Shown here in pieces: positions 23,333 to 35,505 of a stretch of DNA of 64,000 bases. Under the pieces are notes generated by a model, which saw nothing but the letters and a program-made list of their open reading frames with translations, did no database searches and was not told the DNA's origin. A program made the translations under genes and the position numbers. The stretch covers positions 17,043,590-17,107,589 of the forward strand of contig CM055109.1 in assembly GCA_029204225.1 (NCBI GenBank), written 5' to 3'. This DNA comes from Diphasiastrum complanatum (taxonomy: Eukaryota > Streptophyta > Lycopodiopsida > Lycopodiales > Lycopodiaceae). Position 1 is the first letter of the stretch, and every line of letters starts with the position of its first letter.

Positions 23333-23597
23333 CTTAGTATAAGATCTTTTACTATTTAAATAGACTAAATGTTTATTGTACTATGCTGAGCATAAAGAAA
23401 AACTTTAAAAAGAAAAAAAATTAGAAATGTCACCTTAATTGGAAAAGGCTCGCTGGAAGTTATACGCGAGATTATAGAAGATCATTGAATGAACACTTAG
23501 ATCGCTCTGACGACAACCTTTAATGCAAAATTGCAAATGAAGTGCCTTGTCCTTCTCTGTGGGTCCTTAAATAGAAAAAGTTGACTGCCAGACTTTA
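23333..23597. other. Non-coding interval
   Basis: No gene or element boundary is recognised between the chromovirus LTR and the DUF7869-like pseudogene. Confidence 0.4.
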
Positions 23598-25780
23598 ATG
23601 GGACCCCTTTCTCACAAAATACCGGTACTACCACCAACCCTCACGGTTTACCAATGTGTCTTGTTTTTCAACCCTAACCAGCAACGTGTCAAGTTTATCA
23701 ACTTTAACCCTGCTTTTAGAATGAATGAAAGCTATTATTATGAAGCCACTCCCTCGGGTTCTTGTCCTATTACCATTTATGTTTCCACGTCAACAACATC
23801 ATCTGAAATTTCTCATCTAACTACTTTTCAAAAAATGACTCCTTTGACAAAACTTGTTACAAATTTGATTTCTTCGACTTCTGATTCAGATATTAGAGAA
23901 ACAACATTGCAATATTGTTTTGACCAATCAAAAGAGTTAGGGAGTGATGATTCACAAGATTTAATTCACTCAGTCACGGGCAAGTAAATTTACAGATCCC
24001 CGTCAATCAAATGATCCTCGACGTGCAAGTTTTTCACATATTCTAAGAAGGTCCATTTCTCAAATCCCCAACCCGGTCAAATCTAAAAGATCTATATTTA
24101 ATGAAAATCCTTATTCTTCTGGCATTGCAGAACCAACTGAGGCAAATCAACAACAACCTGATGTTCAGGCAGACATTCCCACACCTTTTCAACCTGTTCG
24201 AGCATCTACAAATGCCACGACGTCAATTTACAAATCTGATTTCAAAAGAAAAGAAAGACACAAGAGAGACTTGAAATCTTCACCTATTTTGACAAAAATT
24301 CAAAAATAATTGATTACCAAACACGAGATTTGGAAGGTACGATCCATTATTTGTTGTTCAGCCTCTTGCTTACAGAAATTAAATAACAAAGAGATCGAAA
24401 AATTGCGGTCCAAGTTTTTTTTGCGAAGTAAAGATGAAAAGAATTACTATTTGTGTGCCACAGTGAAACTTGACAAAAACTCGTATGTATACTTCTTAAA
24501 TGCAACGGAGGTTTGTCGAAAAGCCTATAAAAGTATATGGGCCTTTTCATCGATGGCATGGATCAGAAGAAAACAATGTTGCCTCATTTTGTTAGAGTGC
24601 CAAAAAATTTGAACGAGGCAAATTTTATTCAGGTTCATCTCATTGGAGCACTTGTGTTTAATGGCACATTGGAGTCGAAAGTATTTTTCAATTATCCCAA
24701 TGTTTGAAACGATCCAAATTTGACCGTAACCATTGTACAAAAGATAATTTGCGAATTTGGTGATAATCTTCCATAAATACTGTATTTGCAACTTGATAAC
24801 ACTGCTAGGGAAAATAAAAATCAAACTGTACTGGCTTACTTATCGATGTTGGTAGGAAAAAAAAATTCAAAAAAATAAAAATAGGATTTTTGTTGGTGGG
24901 TCACACTCATGATCAAATTGAACAGATGTTTAGTTGTTTTTCCAAAAGACTAAGATGCAAGAAGACATTTTCTTTACCAGTGCTTTAGAGCATTGTTGAA
25001 GAATCATACCTGCCAAAGCCAAATGTGTCGTTAATTAGGCACACATTTGATTTTCGTGAATACATTAAGGTGTCCAATGAAACAAATCGTTGTGTTGCTA
25101 ATATTAATGATGTTAGCTTTCAACATCAGTTCAAAATCAAATGCAATGAAACTGACATCACGTTGCTATGGGACAAACAATTTTCAAGTTTAGTTTAATG
25201 GTTACCTGTTGAAGGAATACAATTTCTGCTCAATATGCCTTCTTGTCAAATCAAACTTGCTGCGTTGTCTCCCTTGAAGTCCATGCTAGAAGATCAAAAA
25301 GCACAAAGAGAGCATCGTGATGTTGACCCATTTGCCTCATTGAATTTTTTGGAATCAAGTATTCAAGCAACTTTTCAATTTTTTGATGAGTTTGATCAGC
25401 ATTGGTGGTTGGACTTTTTTGAGGAACAAAAAATCAGTTTGCTCAATCTTGAGCACGCATCAACAACTGAAGAATTTCACTGGCCTCAGAAATTAGGAAC
25501 TTCAACTACAATTGTCGCACCTTCAAATCTCCCTCGAGATAATGATTTCTTGGAGCTTGTGCAAGGTGAGGAACGTGAAATTTATGTGGGCTCAAGGAAG
25601 AATAGGCAAAGTGTAAAAGCTGCAAAAATGAAGTGGCATGGTAATCTCAATGAAATTCAAATTGGAAGTCTTGTTGCACTTCTAGCTTTAGAAAACAATG
25701 AAGGACATCCATTTTGGATTGCGAAAGTACTTGGTTTCATTCAAAATAGCAATCAGACAAAAGTACTACGTGTCCATTGA
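23598..25780 (+). pseudogene. Broken transposase-like gene resembling DUF7869 family proteins
   Basis: The frame can be followed for about 700 codons with several breaks. It opens at 23598 with a polar, low-complexity N-terminal part (frameshift near 23965, stop at 24307). LNNKEIEKLRSKFFL and NATEVCRKAYKSIW follow, matching the VCRKAF-type motif I associate with the family. From 24540 in another frame come LFIDGMDQKK, then LQLDNTARENKNQT, then VGHTHDQIEQMFSCFSKRL, the two family hallmarks (LDN-x2-REN-KN and VGHTH-x-x-IDQ-x-FS). The C-terminal part is open at 25235-25780 and ends in GSLVALLALENNEGHPFW, a possible small chromatin-binding-like fold. At least four stops (two within the core) and two frameshifts make it non-functional. 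DUF7869 proteins are multi-copy and transposon-like; their enzymology is not established. The family name is my recognition by motif, not a search result. Confidence 0.6.
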
Positions 25781-26263
25781 TTGCGCACCACTTCAACGAA
25801 TGCTTTTTTGGGAAGCTAGGTCGACAGATCAAATCAACTTAAAATCTATTTTGATCCCACACATATCTTGAATTGGTATCTATTTCAATCCAGACGCTAT
25901 TTCGATACTGTCAACCATTCCAACCCATGTTGTAATTAGAGGACGACGTTGACAGTTCATCTGCTTTGTACATTTGTTTACTATCTATAATGATTGTTAT
26001 CTAACGTAGGATCAAGTAGAACCAGTACATATGTGATCATACTTCCTAGTAATAGTCGATGGATCTACAATGATCATTAAACTGTATATATCAATAGATA
26101 GTTCAAAAAAGAAAAATCAATCAATCAATGATCAAGCAGTGAAGCTTTTGAAACTAGCACAACCAGAAGAGCGCATTGCACGCATTTTATATTCTGAGAC
26201 ACCATTTGGAAGTGCGCAGATAGCCAGTATCTGATGTCGCTATTTTTTCCAATGACCTCTCCT
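25781..26263. other. Non-coding interval
   Basis: This follows the transposase-like pseudogene. No terminal inverted repeat or gene could be identified. Confidence 0.4.
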
Positions 26264-26270
26264 CTCCAAG

Positions 26271-26420
26271 ATGGATCATACTTCTAGTTCATCTCTCATT
26301 GAGAAGCTTGATGGAGATAACTACCATTGGATATCATTTTTGTGTTTTGAAATCGAGTTGTGTTTCCAATTGTTTACAAAATTAGACATATTCAATCAAA
26401 AAGGTAATCATAATTACTAT
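26271..26420 (+). pseudogene. Ty1/Copia gag N-terminal fragment
   Basis: The plus strand starts MDHTSSSSLIEKLDGDNYHW, the KLDGDNY-type opening of Copia gag. It is truncated after about 45 codons, where Gypsy gag sequence takes over. The Copia zinc knuckle and protease at 27806 may belong to the same original copy. Confidence 0.65.
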
Positions 26421-26451
26421 CTATGTTTGATTGTAAGGCCTATTGTTATTA

Positions 26452-26703
26452 TTTTTGCAAATCTTTGAGAATGCATGTGATGTATATGGCGAAACATCCC
26501 CCGATGCTATGGTCCAATTGTTTTCGATGACCATGATCGCTAAAGCACGTGATTGGTTTTTCAGCCTTGATCGTGACAAAAAGACAGACTGGTCAATTTT
26601 GAAAGAATCCTTTATCAAGTATTTTAAGCCCTTTAGCTTGGTAGAGAGCCCTTTTGTCAAATTGAGTAACATCAAATTGACAAAAGACGAACGTGTACCT
26701 TGT
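26452..26703 (+). pseudogene. Ty3/Gypsy gag core fragment
   Basis: This encodes LQIFENACDVYGETSPDAM, ARDWFFSLD, LKESFIKYFKPFSLVESPF and KLSNIKLTKDER. It is a close relative of the minus-strand gag core at 18344-18600, on the opposite strand, and only about 84 codons survive. Confidence 0.85.
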
Positions 26704-27755
26704 TTAATTTTCATGGATTAATGCAGGTGTAGCTTAGTTTTAGAGTGGTTAGGATCTGTTTGTAACTCGTTTTTGGAGTAAGTAGTTGTAGAAACTGTTG
26801 AATGTTCATTTGGGCTGCATGCTGATCTATAAATGAATGTTCATGGCTTGCATCTATGTTTGTGTGTGAGTGTTTTCAAGAGAAAACGACCTTGAGTGTC
26901 CTCTAACAGGCAGGACAAAATACTACAATGATAATCAGTCTCCTCTACCTGAGCTTGGGCTCTGAAACAAGAAGATAATCTAAACAAGTGCCCACAGTTT
27001 CTGCTGATAGGCAGAGCACAAACTCAACATGTAAGCAAGAAGAAGTAAGTAGAAAACTAGTAAACAGATCCTCCCAAGCAGAGGATCTGTCAACACGCTT
27101 GATGATTTTGTTATGGATAACAAAAATGATGGAATGGAAAAGTCTTATGCAAAGCTAACAAGATTCCTTATGCTAGATCTAGGTTGAGATCTAATGTGCT
27201 TCTTGGAGATGTTCATTTTTGTGCTAACTTGGCTACCTATGGGGATAATGTGTGAGAAATTGTCAACTAGTTTGATTCAGTTTGATTTGGCTAATTGGTA
27301 ATTTAGGCCAATATGCATTTCATACTTAGAGATAAACTTTATGAAGTTGTTTTTAGTCTAAGTTCATTTGAATTACCACTTTTAGAAAGCGTGGGAAATG
27401 TAGAAGGTTGAGTTTGGGAGATTCAAATTTGAATATTTGGTTCATTGAATCTAGTCTACATTGTGAGTAGGGTTTGAGATCTAGAAGTTTCCTATTGTTG
27501 ATAAGATTGAAGAACCACATCCAAATCGGGTATAGGCCTATTATAAATAGCCTACAAGCGTGTGAGGAGAAACATTCTCTCTCTCTACTCTCATTCATGG
27601 TTATACATGAGATCTCTTTTGGGTCCTATACTCATTGGTGCACTATAGTTTTGATATCTTGAATTTTTGTGTGTAGAATGCAATTGTTTGATGTTTGTTG
27701 GATTCACACGTTTGAAATACAATAGCTTACTGGTTTTGTAAGATCAAGGTTAGAC
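26704..27755 (+). other. LTR-like, promoter-like stretch
   Basis: No coding similarity is seen. A strong TATA-like element (TATTATAAATAGCC) lies near 27538 and another (CTATAAATGAATG) near 26830, both followed by leader-like sequence. Such arrangements are typical of LTRs, but no TG...CA pair or repeat could be defined. Confidence 0.35.
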
Positions 27756-27805
27756 TTCCTCTTTTGGAAAAAAGAAAGATAGATCAAAGTTAAAATGCTT
27801 CTATT

Positions 27806-28161
27806 GTGGCATCAAAGGGCATTTTGCTAGTGATTGCTTCAAATAGAAGAGAGATCAAGGTGATAAGCAAGGAAATCTAAATATAGATGAGGATGGTGTT
27901 GGTGATCAAAACTCAATTGATGATGCTTTTGTGATGTGTTCATGTTTGGTTGCTAATGTTGGATGTATTGATCCTTGGTGGATTGATAGTGGAGCAAGCT
28001 CACACGTGACTTTTCACAAAGAGTATATCACATCTTGGTTGGCATATGGAGATGACAAGAGGGTGATCTACATGGCCAATGATGGTGAGCATGCAATCAA
28101 AGGGAAACTAGCAACAAGACAGAGAACGTCACTTTTTGTATCAGAAAGTTTTGTGTCTTGA
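27806..28161 (+). pseudogene. Ty1/Copia zinc knuckle and protease fragment
   Basis: A CCHC knuckle reads CFYCGIKGHFASDC, followed after a TAG by an acidic linker and the protease active site WWIDSGASSHVTFHKEYI, where the D-S-G triplet is intact. The frame closes at 28161 before integrase. Confidence 0.8.
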
Positions 28162-28774
28162 GCATACATGACCTTTGAGGCATGCAACGAAAGCAGACAT
28201 GGAAATTTTCAAACCCATGTAAGTATACATTTTTAATAAAATAAACTCATTGCAAAATAATCAACATGAACAAATTCACATCTATGGGAAATTGACAACA
28301 GATAGGCCATAAGCAATTATCAAGGCAAGCCTAGACTCTAATATCTAGTAATAATACTCATGGGCAACCTCAATGGTTTCCCCAAGTTATGGCTAGTGGC
28401 ATAATATGTTCCCAATTTTAAGGACAACTTCCAATGCATTATCATCCTTAAAATGGTGGGGGCCTCTTTGTTGTTAAAAAATACATCTATTTCTCATAAA
28501 CCATTTCTTGAAGACATGGGTATCTCAATAGAGTTACGCTACTTTTAGATGTGAAGTAATGATATATTTCATTGGAGTAGACATACCCTAGACATGTTAT
28601 ATTGCACTGATATAGAATTATATAGACATTGCTTATACATGCATGTAGAATGGAAAGATCATTTAATAATATTGCCAAAAATAGCTTATAGTGGGTGGAC
28701 TCTACTAGTGGAAAAAGCTCGCTTCGAGCACATAAAAGCTCGCCTTTGAAAGCTCGCCTAGAAAAGCTCGCCAA
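28162..28774. other. Non-coding interval
   Basis: No supportable gene. A short run of related words (AAGCTCGC three times near 28725-28770) lies just before the next Copia fragment. Confidence 0.4.
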
Positions 28775-29855
28775 AAAATCACACCCTCTAATCACGACAT
28801 CAAAGACTGTCGGATCCTCAAGCACAAGGAAGCAAGGAAGAAGATGAAACAGCACCAAGAAGGAGGTTCTGACTCCGTCAAAAATTCTCAAGAAGACAAG
28901 AAGGCGTTGATGATACAAGATGAACCCATTAAAGATGCCTTGGATTGGTATCTTGATTCCAGTGCTTCTCAGCACATGACAGTGTGTAAATTTCTATTTG
29001 AAGACCTCTCACCAGCAGGTTTGAAGTATCTTTACTTCGGTGACTCTAGTATAATACAGATTGGTAGCAAAGGTTCTATATGCCTCTACCTTCCAAATGG
29101 TGAACTAACCTTGCTTAAGGATGTACTTTACATACCCAAACTTACAAAGAATTTACTGTCAGTCAGCAAGCTCACTGATTAGGGCTAGCGTTGTAGAGCC
29201 TTGTTCAACTCAAAGAAGTGTACCATTTTGGATAAGAACTATAAAGAAATCCTCTCTACAAATAGAGAAGGTAATTTGTACATTTTGGGTCATGTGTATG
29301 CACTTAATACTAATGAGCGTACTTTAGATGTTGATTTATGACATCAAAGATTAGGACATTTAAACATGCGACCTATCTTATACATGCATCATAATAGTAT
29401 GGACAAGGACATGAACATGCCTCCACAACAAATCAGAATGTCTGTGAAATGTGCTTACTAGGGAAACAACCTAGAACAAGATTTCCAAGAGGACAAGCCA
29501 AAAGAGCTAAGTCCATTCTTTCACTAATTCATAGAGATTTATGTGGTCCGATGAGCGTGCCCTCTTTGGGTCAACAAGTCTGAGGCATTCAACTGTTTCA
29601 GAAAATTCAAACATATTGATGAGACTCAAATTGGTCAGAGAATCAAGACCCTACGGTCTGATTCAAGAGGAGAGTACATGTCTAATGAAATGGCGGACTA
29701 TCTATCATCATGCGGCATGCAACATCAAATCATAACAAGCTACAATCCACAACAGAATGATGTAGTTGAACGAAAGAATCGGACATTGTTGGAAGCTGCA
29801 CGATCCATGATGTCAAATGCTCAGCTACCCAAGAAATTTTGGGCTAAAGCAATTT
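28775..29855 (+). pseudogene. Ty1/Copia copy 1 (zinc knuckle end to integrase)
   Basis: The plus strand reads NHDIKDCRILKHKEARKKM (end of the CCHC motif), the protease WYLDSSASQHMT (the Gly of D-S-G replaced by Ser), VLYIPKLTKNLLSVSKL, HQRLGHLNMRPILY, then integrase pieces ending KTLRSDSRGEYMS, YNPQQNDVVERKNR and PKKFWAKAI. Several stops and frameshifts fall between 29180 and 29680, and the first integrase Asp region is damaged. It is cut at about 29855, where the end of another LTR begins. Copy 2 at 36165-37803 is from the same family. Confidence 0.85.
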
Positions 29856-29906
29856 ATCCATTGTGTTTGTATTTTTAAGTAGAATTTTGAGGAGCTTCCC
29901 TTACAA

Positions 29907-29918
29907 TGGTATCAGAGC
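29907..29918 (+). promoter_or_regulatory. Primer binding site (initiator Met-tRNA type)
   Basis: TGGTATCAGAGC on the plus strand, one base after a CTTACA end that is probably the last bases of a truncated 5' LTR (at most about 50 bp remain after the Copia integrase fragment). Confidence 0.8.
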
Positions 29919-31556
29919 AAGACTTATAGGCTTGGAGAGTTGGTGCTTTTCATTGGAGCTTGGTGGAGATCAACTAGTATTCTCATCCAAGAGGTGGAGC
30001 AAGGTTGCAAGTTGCTGGATCTTCCCAATTTCAATTTGCATGATCCATGTCTCTCACAATTTCATTGTGGTTTATGGAGAATTGTGCTAGGAATCCAATT
30101 TGTGTTGTTGTTTTGGAGCGTTAGCTTGTGTAAATCAAAACTAGTGTAGATCTGAATTTTCTAGCAAGTGTACATGCATATTAGTGTTGATATTCATCTT
30201 GCATGTTGGATCTTTCCATGATTTAGGAATCTAGCCTATGTTTTAGTCAAATTTGCTTATTTTTCATGCTTTTGACACAAAATGGATAGTAAGAACCAAA
30301 ATCCAACAAGATTAGATCAATTAGATGGTTATAATCTTGTAAATAGGTTTGCATGTGTTGGAGAAAATGTTTCTTGCCATAAATTTCCAATTTATGATAG
30401 TGAAAAAATCGGAAAAAGGCTAAAAATCATTTTTTTATTTATTTTTTCATGAAATTGGATGGTAGAAGGCTATAAAACACCAATTAGAGCTTGTAAAGAG
30501 ATGAATCATAGTCTTTAGAATCTTTCCTTGAAGTTAGAGCCAAGAATTCCATCAATTGAGTTTGGAGGAAGTAAGAAAAGAGCAAGAATTGACCATTTTT
30601 GGTGAATTTTGGGGGGTGGATTTCTCTAAATCCATAAGGGGATAATTCTAGATTTTTTATAGCATGATTAGTATTCCTTTTTACCTTCCTAGCAAGCTAT
30701 CATACATGAATTTGATGGGTGGAGGCTTATGTTTCAATTCCATCAAGTTTGTGGCTATTTTGACTTCTAGAAATCAAGAAATCATGGTTCTCAGCCCAAC
30801 TGCTTCGTAGGATCTGTATGAAGGCTTCATGGAACTGTAAATGACCATTTAAGACTATTGGTAGCATTACTTTTTGGCTTGGTGTGGTGTTTGTACATTT
30901 TTTTGAGAATTTGGACTACAAAAAGTGCGACCTCCTATAGGTTTTTTGGCTATTTTGAACTCGCATATGTGAATCTTAGGTGGTAGGTTGGTGTGGCAAG
31001 TGTCTTGCTCAATAGATCTCCCTCTGTATTGAGCTTTACAGCACCCGATTTGGTGTCCTATAGCCAAAGATATGATCATCTGAAGTTTTGCAATTTTGTG
31101 AGTACAAGAATTTTGAATTGTTCTGATTACATGCAAGTCATTTTCTTAATTTGTGGCACTGTGCTTGCATGGAATGTCTGCATGTGGATTCTCGGAGTGA
31201 TTCTGGCATGCATGAGTGGTTTAAATCGGTTTTGAGTGGTTATACGCATGTGCTCTGATGTATAAACCACAAATTTGGGTTATGGCTGACAATTTCCGTA
31301 GAACTTAAATTTACGTAAAATTCTGTAATGGTGAAAAATTAGTTCAATGTCGCTTGTCATGCATGTTTGATAGACATTAATTCAGTATGATTAGGAATCG
31401 GTTTTTTCCAGTTTCTTGAATTATCTATGAAATGTACTAAAAATAACGATTTGACTATGCTAGAGTCAATTTCAGTCAGATTCGGTCAATTGTACTTCAC
31501 TATAAGTTAATCAAATATTAACTAACTTTAGTGATTTTAGGCATAGATATATCGAG
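29919..31556 (+). mobile_element. Long untranslated leader of the plus-strand chromovirus
   Basis: This lies between PBS and gag, 1.64 kb. Its part around 30950-31140 is collinear with the reverse complement of 21600-21790, showing that the two elements are one family in inverted orientation about 10 kb apart. Confidence 0.75.
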
Positions 31557-33131
31557 ATGGCCGAAGAAACTTCAAATCAAGCTGTGAATCCAGGTGCACC
31601 ATCTTATATGGTGATTTGTCAGCAATTGAGTACGACGCTAAATGATATGAAGAATCGTAATCAGATGAGAGATCAACAAATGGAGGTTCTGTTGAACCAA
31701 GTTAAATTGATGACTTCACCCAATCTCGGTTTTCAACTGGAGATTTATTCTGGGGAGAAGAAGGAAAAGAAACCCGAAGTCGTCGAAGACTGGCTAGCTA
31801 AGTGGAGTAGTTACTTCAACCTACATGGAGTTCTTGATGAGAAGAAAATTGAAAGTGTCGTGCTGTGCGGCAAAGCATCATCATGGGGTGAGATTTATCG
31901 GTGAAGCCAATTACTTGGGATGCTTTTTTGGAAGTCTTCAAGAAAGCTTTCGTGATAGCAAATGATGTTGACTACTACCTAAACTACAAAATGGATACAA
32001 AGAGCTTGGACTCTTATATCCAAGAATTCATGGACCTATGGAATAGGGTTCCATCATTCGATGCAAAGTTGGCACTTTGGCAGTTTGTCCTAGGTCTGCT
32101 AGCCGACTATCAGAACGAATGCAGGCGAAATGTGCTTCAAAGCCTCGAGAATGCGTTTTGGATTTCGAAAGCATATGATTCTACAGTGGTGGCATCCATG
32201 AAGCAGTTTGCACAAATTCCAACCACTTTGAAAGCCAAGAAGGGAAAGAAGCGTGGTCCAGACCAAGAAAATATTTTGACGAATTAGATCAAGTAGCGTC
32301 GGAACCTAGGAAGCCAAAAAGGCTAAAAAAGAGAACTTATGCTTCATCTGTAAGAAGCCTGGACATATGATGAAGTTTTGTCCAGAAAGGAAGAACATGT
32401 CTACTCATATGATTGAGATCCCATGAGGCAATGGTAAGGCTTTGGAAATTAACCTGACGGATTGCTGAGTGTGAATGTTCTTTCAATACTACTTCTTTCT
32501 TGCCTACTGAACTTTTCGTCTAACTGGCACAATTAAAGATCAAGAAGTGAGTATTCTATTGGACAGTGGTTCTTGACTCATAATTTTATTAATTCTCGTC
32601 TTGTGCAGAAACTCAGCCTAGGAACTGAAGCCAACAATCATAGATATAAAGTTTATCTAGCTTCAGGAGCAGAATTGGAGACTTGGAACGTAAAAGTCCC
32701 AAAAATCCCAGTTTTGATGCAAGGACACGCAGAATTAGTTAATTTTCATGTTTTAGACCTAGCCCGTACTGATTTAATTTTAGGTTATGAATGGTGGTTC
32801 TTTAGTAAATCGCCTTCTTTGATAATTGATTTTGAGAAACATTTTCTCACTTTCAAGGAGGGTGATAAGGTAGTTACATTATTTGGCAGTAATTTTGTAC
32901 GTCTGGTGGATAAGATTTCTACAGTTAATGAAATGGAAGCATTGTGAATTCTCAACAATTTTTAACTCAGTAAATTTAGATCATGAACGAGCAATGAAAG
33001 AACAGATCATAAATGAATTTAAAGATGTTTTCCCATCTGAATTACCTCATGGTTTGCCACCGTCTAGGTCAGTAGACCACGGGATTGAGTTAATTCTAGG
33101 AAGTCAACCTGTCTGTAGACAACTTTATGTC
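31557..33131 (+). pseudogene. Chromovirus-type Ty3/Gypsy gag, protease and start of RT
   Basis: Gag starts at 31557 (MAEETSNQ) with MRDQQMEVLLNQVKLM and DWLAKWSSYFNLHGVL. After a frameshift at about 31900 come WDAFLEVFKKAF, SLDSYIQEFMDLWNRV and a basic tail. The zinc knuckle CFICKKPGHMMKFC is at about 32350. The protease active site reads LLDSGS then, after a one-base shift, THNFI, followed by LVNFHVLDLARTDLILGYEW. RT begins INEFKDVFPSELPHGLPP, DHGIELILGSQPVCRQLY and is cut off there; all catalytic RT motifs, RNase H and integrase are absent. The DSGSTHNFI and FPSELPHGLPP motifs are typical of plant chromoviruses. Confidence 0.9.
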
Positions 33132-33930
33132 ATAAAAACGTGGGGCCAGGCAGCGGAAGCTTGAGCGTGGTCGTGTAGGAACGGAAACACAACAGTTAGT
33201 AGTAGAAATAATCAAGATGAATGATTTGTATAAATTGCACAAATGAACAATACAGTAGTGAGACAGAAAATTGCCCTCTGACTAACATCAAACAGTGAGT
33301 ACAATGCGTGAAGTGATAACTTCAGCTTGATTGTTGAGTGTGATTACGCTAGTTACAAATGAACTCTGATTATGATGTTAAAACAAAACTTTCATTTCTT
33401 GATTCAGCTAGTAGTATATATTTACAAGTGTCTTCAAAAATATCTTACAAGATTTTAATGCTATTTACGCCAATATTTGTATATGTACAAAGTGGGTAAC
33501 TGCAATTGGGATATTTAGCAGTCCAGCTATTTTTAGGGTTGATGATAAGTTGGCGATGTCGGTTTGCCACTGTTGGAAAAACCCGAAAAATGCGAAGGTG
33601 CCCTTGAACAAAGAAAGCATGTAAATCCCAAAGGTACTTTTAAAATGAAGGCAGAGAAAATGCAAAAATCTTGACACCGCCTTTAAATTGGATTTTGGTC
33701 ACAATGTCCCGTTTTTTCCGAAGGTGCGAAAAACCTGACAGTGTCTTTGAATTGGATTTTGACCACAGTGTCGCGTTTCTCCCAAAGGTACGAAAAATGT
33801 GAAAACGATGAAGGTGCCTTAAAATGATTTAAGGCACAAAAATCCCTAAGGTGCAAAAAGACGAAAAAGATGACAATGCCTTAAAACAAAAATGTTTTAA
33901 GAGAAAAACGAAGCTTGGAAAAATGCGAAG
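33132..33930. repeat. Unassigned DNA with a 60-bp-scale tandem duplication
   Basis: No gene is seen. Between about 33680 and 33800 the phrase AATTGGATTTTGG/ACCACA, then GTCxCG, then GAAAAA occurs twice about 62 bp apart, and GAAGGTGC-type words recur to about 33880. Confidence 0.5.
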
Positions 33931-33933
33931 ACT

Positions 33934-35340
33934 TTGCGGAACACTTTGGGCGCGCATCTTCGTCACGCTGATTTGCTACCAAAGCTTGGCAATGCTCAAG
34001 TTGCTCTAGGGATTCTCACTCAATGCTTTGCTCAATGGCCAAGTTGTATTCTACGGTGTGTTCCTCCCTCTCCTGATGTTTTGCCTTTGCTACAGGATTT
34101 CGATAATACTTTATCAGATATTTTGGGTCGCTTGATGGGTTCAGAATCCTTTCGTATTCCCAATGGTCAGTTCGTTAAGTAACAAGTCTCTCTTCCTGCT
34201 TCGTCCAGCTGGTCTTTCTTGCACAGCTTCTATTGCTCCAACTGCTTTTATGGGAAGTTGGGCCCTTATTGCCTCTGCACTTATCTCTCGGTTTCAGTAG
34301 GACAACAAGCCCATTCTTCTTGATTCAGTAGCTCATGTGGAAACATGCATTCTTCCTTTCCAACAACATCTTCGTGCGGCCAAGGATCTCATCCCTCCAC
34401 CTGTGTGAGCTTCTTTGCCTCCCCTTGAGACTTCGCTTAGCCATCAGCATGCTCATTTTCAAAAGTATCTTTTGGAGCGCTTCTACTCACATGCTTTCAC
34501 TCAGCTTCTCAATGATTCACCTTCTGATGAGACGTGGGCTCGCCTTTTGTCTTGTGCAAGCCCGGGTGCTGGTACTTGGCTTGTTGCGTGCCCTGTTGTT
34601 CCACACTTGTGCCTTTCTTCAGAGTTGTTTCTCAATGCTCTTCGGGTTAGGTTGGGTCTCCCTCATCCAGTGTTGGCAGGTTTGACAAAATGTTCCTGTG
34701 GTCACCCTATTGATCCTATTGGCACTCATCTCATGCATTGCCCTTCTGGCAGAGAGTGCACTCTGACTCACGATTCCATTCATGACGTATTGGCATCTAT
34801 TGCACATGAGTGCGGCTTTCATGTTGTCCGGGAGCAGACCCACATCTTGCCTATGTCTGATTCACAGCCTCAGTGTCGAGTTGATCTTCTTCTTTCGCAC
34901 GAGGGGATTTGCACGCTTGGGGATGTTGTTGTTGCTGATCCTTCGTGGCCTGACCTCCTTCGCCATGCTTCAACTACTCACGGTGTCGCTGCTTCTGATG
35001 CAGCTCTAGATAAAGAGCGAGATTATTCACATCTCACTCCTGGAGAGGACTTTATTCCTTTTGTTGTGAAAACATATGGGTGCCTGCATAAGATAATACG
35101 ATGATTTTCTATCATCTTGTGCACCTCACCTTTATCTATCATTGCGGCTTATTATCGTCAACGAGTTTCTATGACTTTACAATGCACTCAGGCACTTGCA
35201 ATACTTCGACGTGTGGTAGTTGCAGGAACGGCTGCTTCACAGTTTCCTGCACTACCTAAACTTCCACTCCCAGTTGCAGCTCCTCTCGAATCAATCCTAC
35301 ATTTGATCCCAAAGCTAAGGCACTTCGACTTTTGTAGCTG
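33934..35340 (+). pseudogene. C-terminal remnant of a non-LTR retrotransposon with a probable restriction-like endonuclease
   Basis: An upstream piece (33934-34182) is RT thumb-like sequence. The long open part (34415-35104) contains PGAGTWLVACPV, LRVRLGLPHPVL, a zinc-binding CSCGHPIDPIGTHLMHC (C-x-C-x8-H-x3-C), then HILPMSDSQPQCRVDLLL and GDVVVADPSWPDLL, and ends VVKTYGCLH. A frameshift at about 35100 leads into AYYRQRVSMTLQCTQALAI. The zinc finger followed by an R-V-D...D-V-V pattern resembles the CCHC plus PD-(D/E)XK endonuclease at the end of R2/NeSL/HERO-like LINEs; that assignment is inference. At least two frameshifts and the loss of the RT catalytic core make it inactive. Confidence 0.6.
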
Positions 35341-35505
35341 AGAACTGTCTCTTCTTCTTCCTTTTCTGCTTAGTTATTGCGGAGGTAAAATCAGAAAAGG
35401 TGGGCTTTGCAGTTACAATCTGTTGCCTTTAGGGTGCTGATAAAAATCACCAAAACTGGAAATATCATATATGAGTGTGTAATACCATGATTTTGATAAT
35501 ATTTT

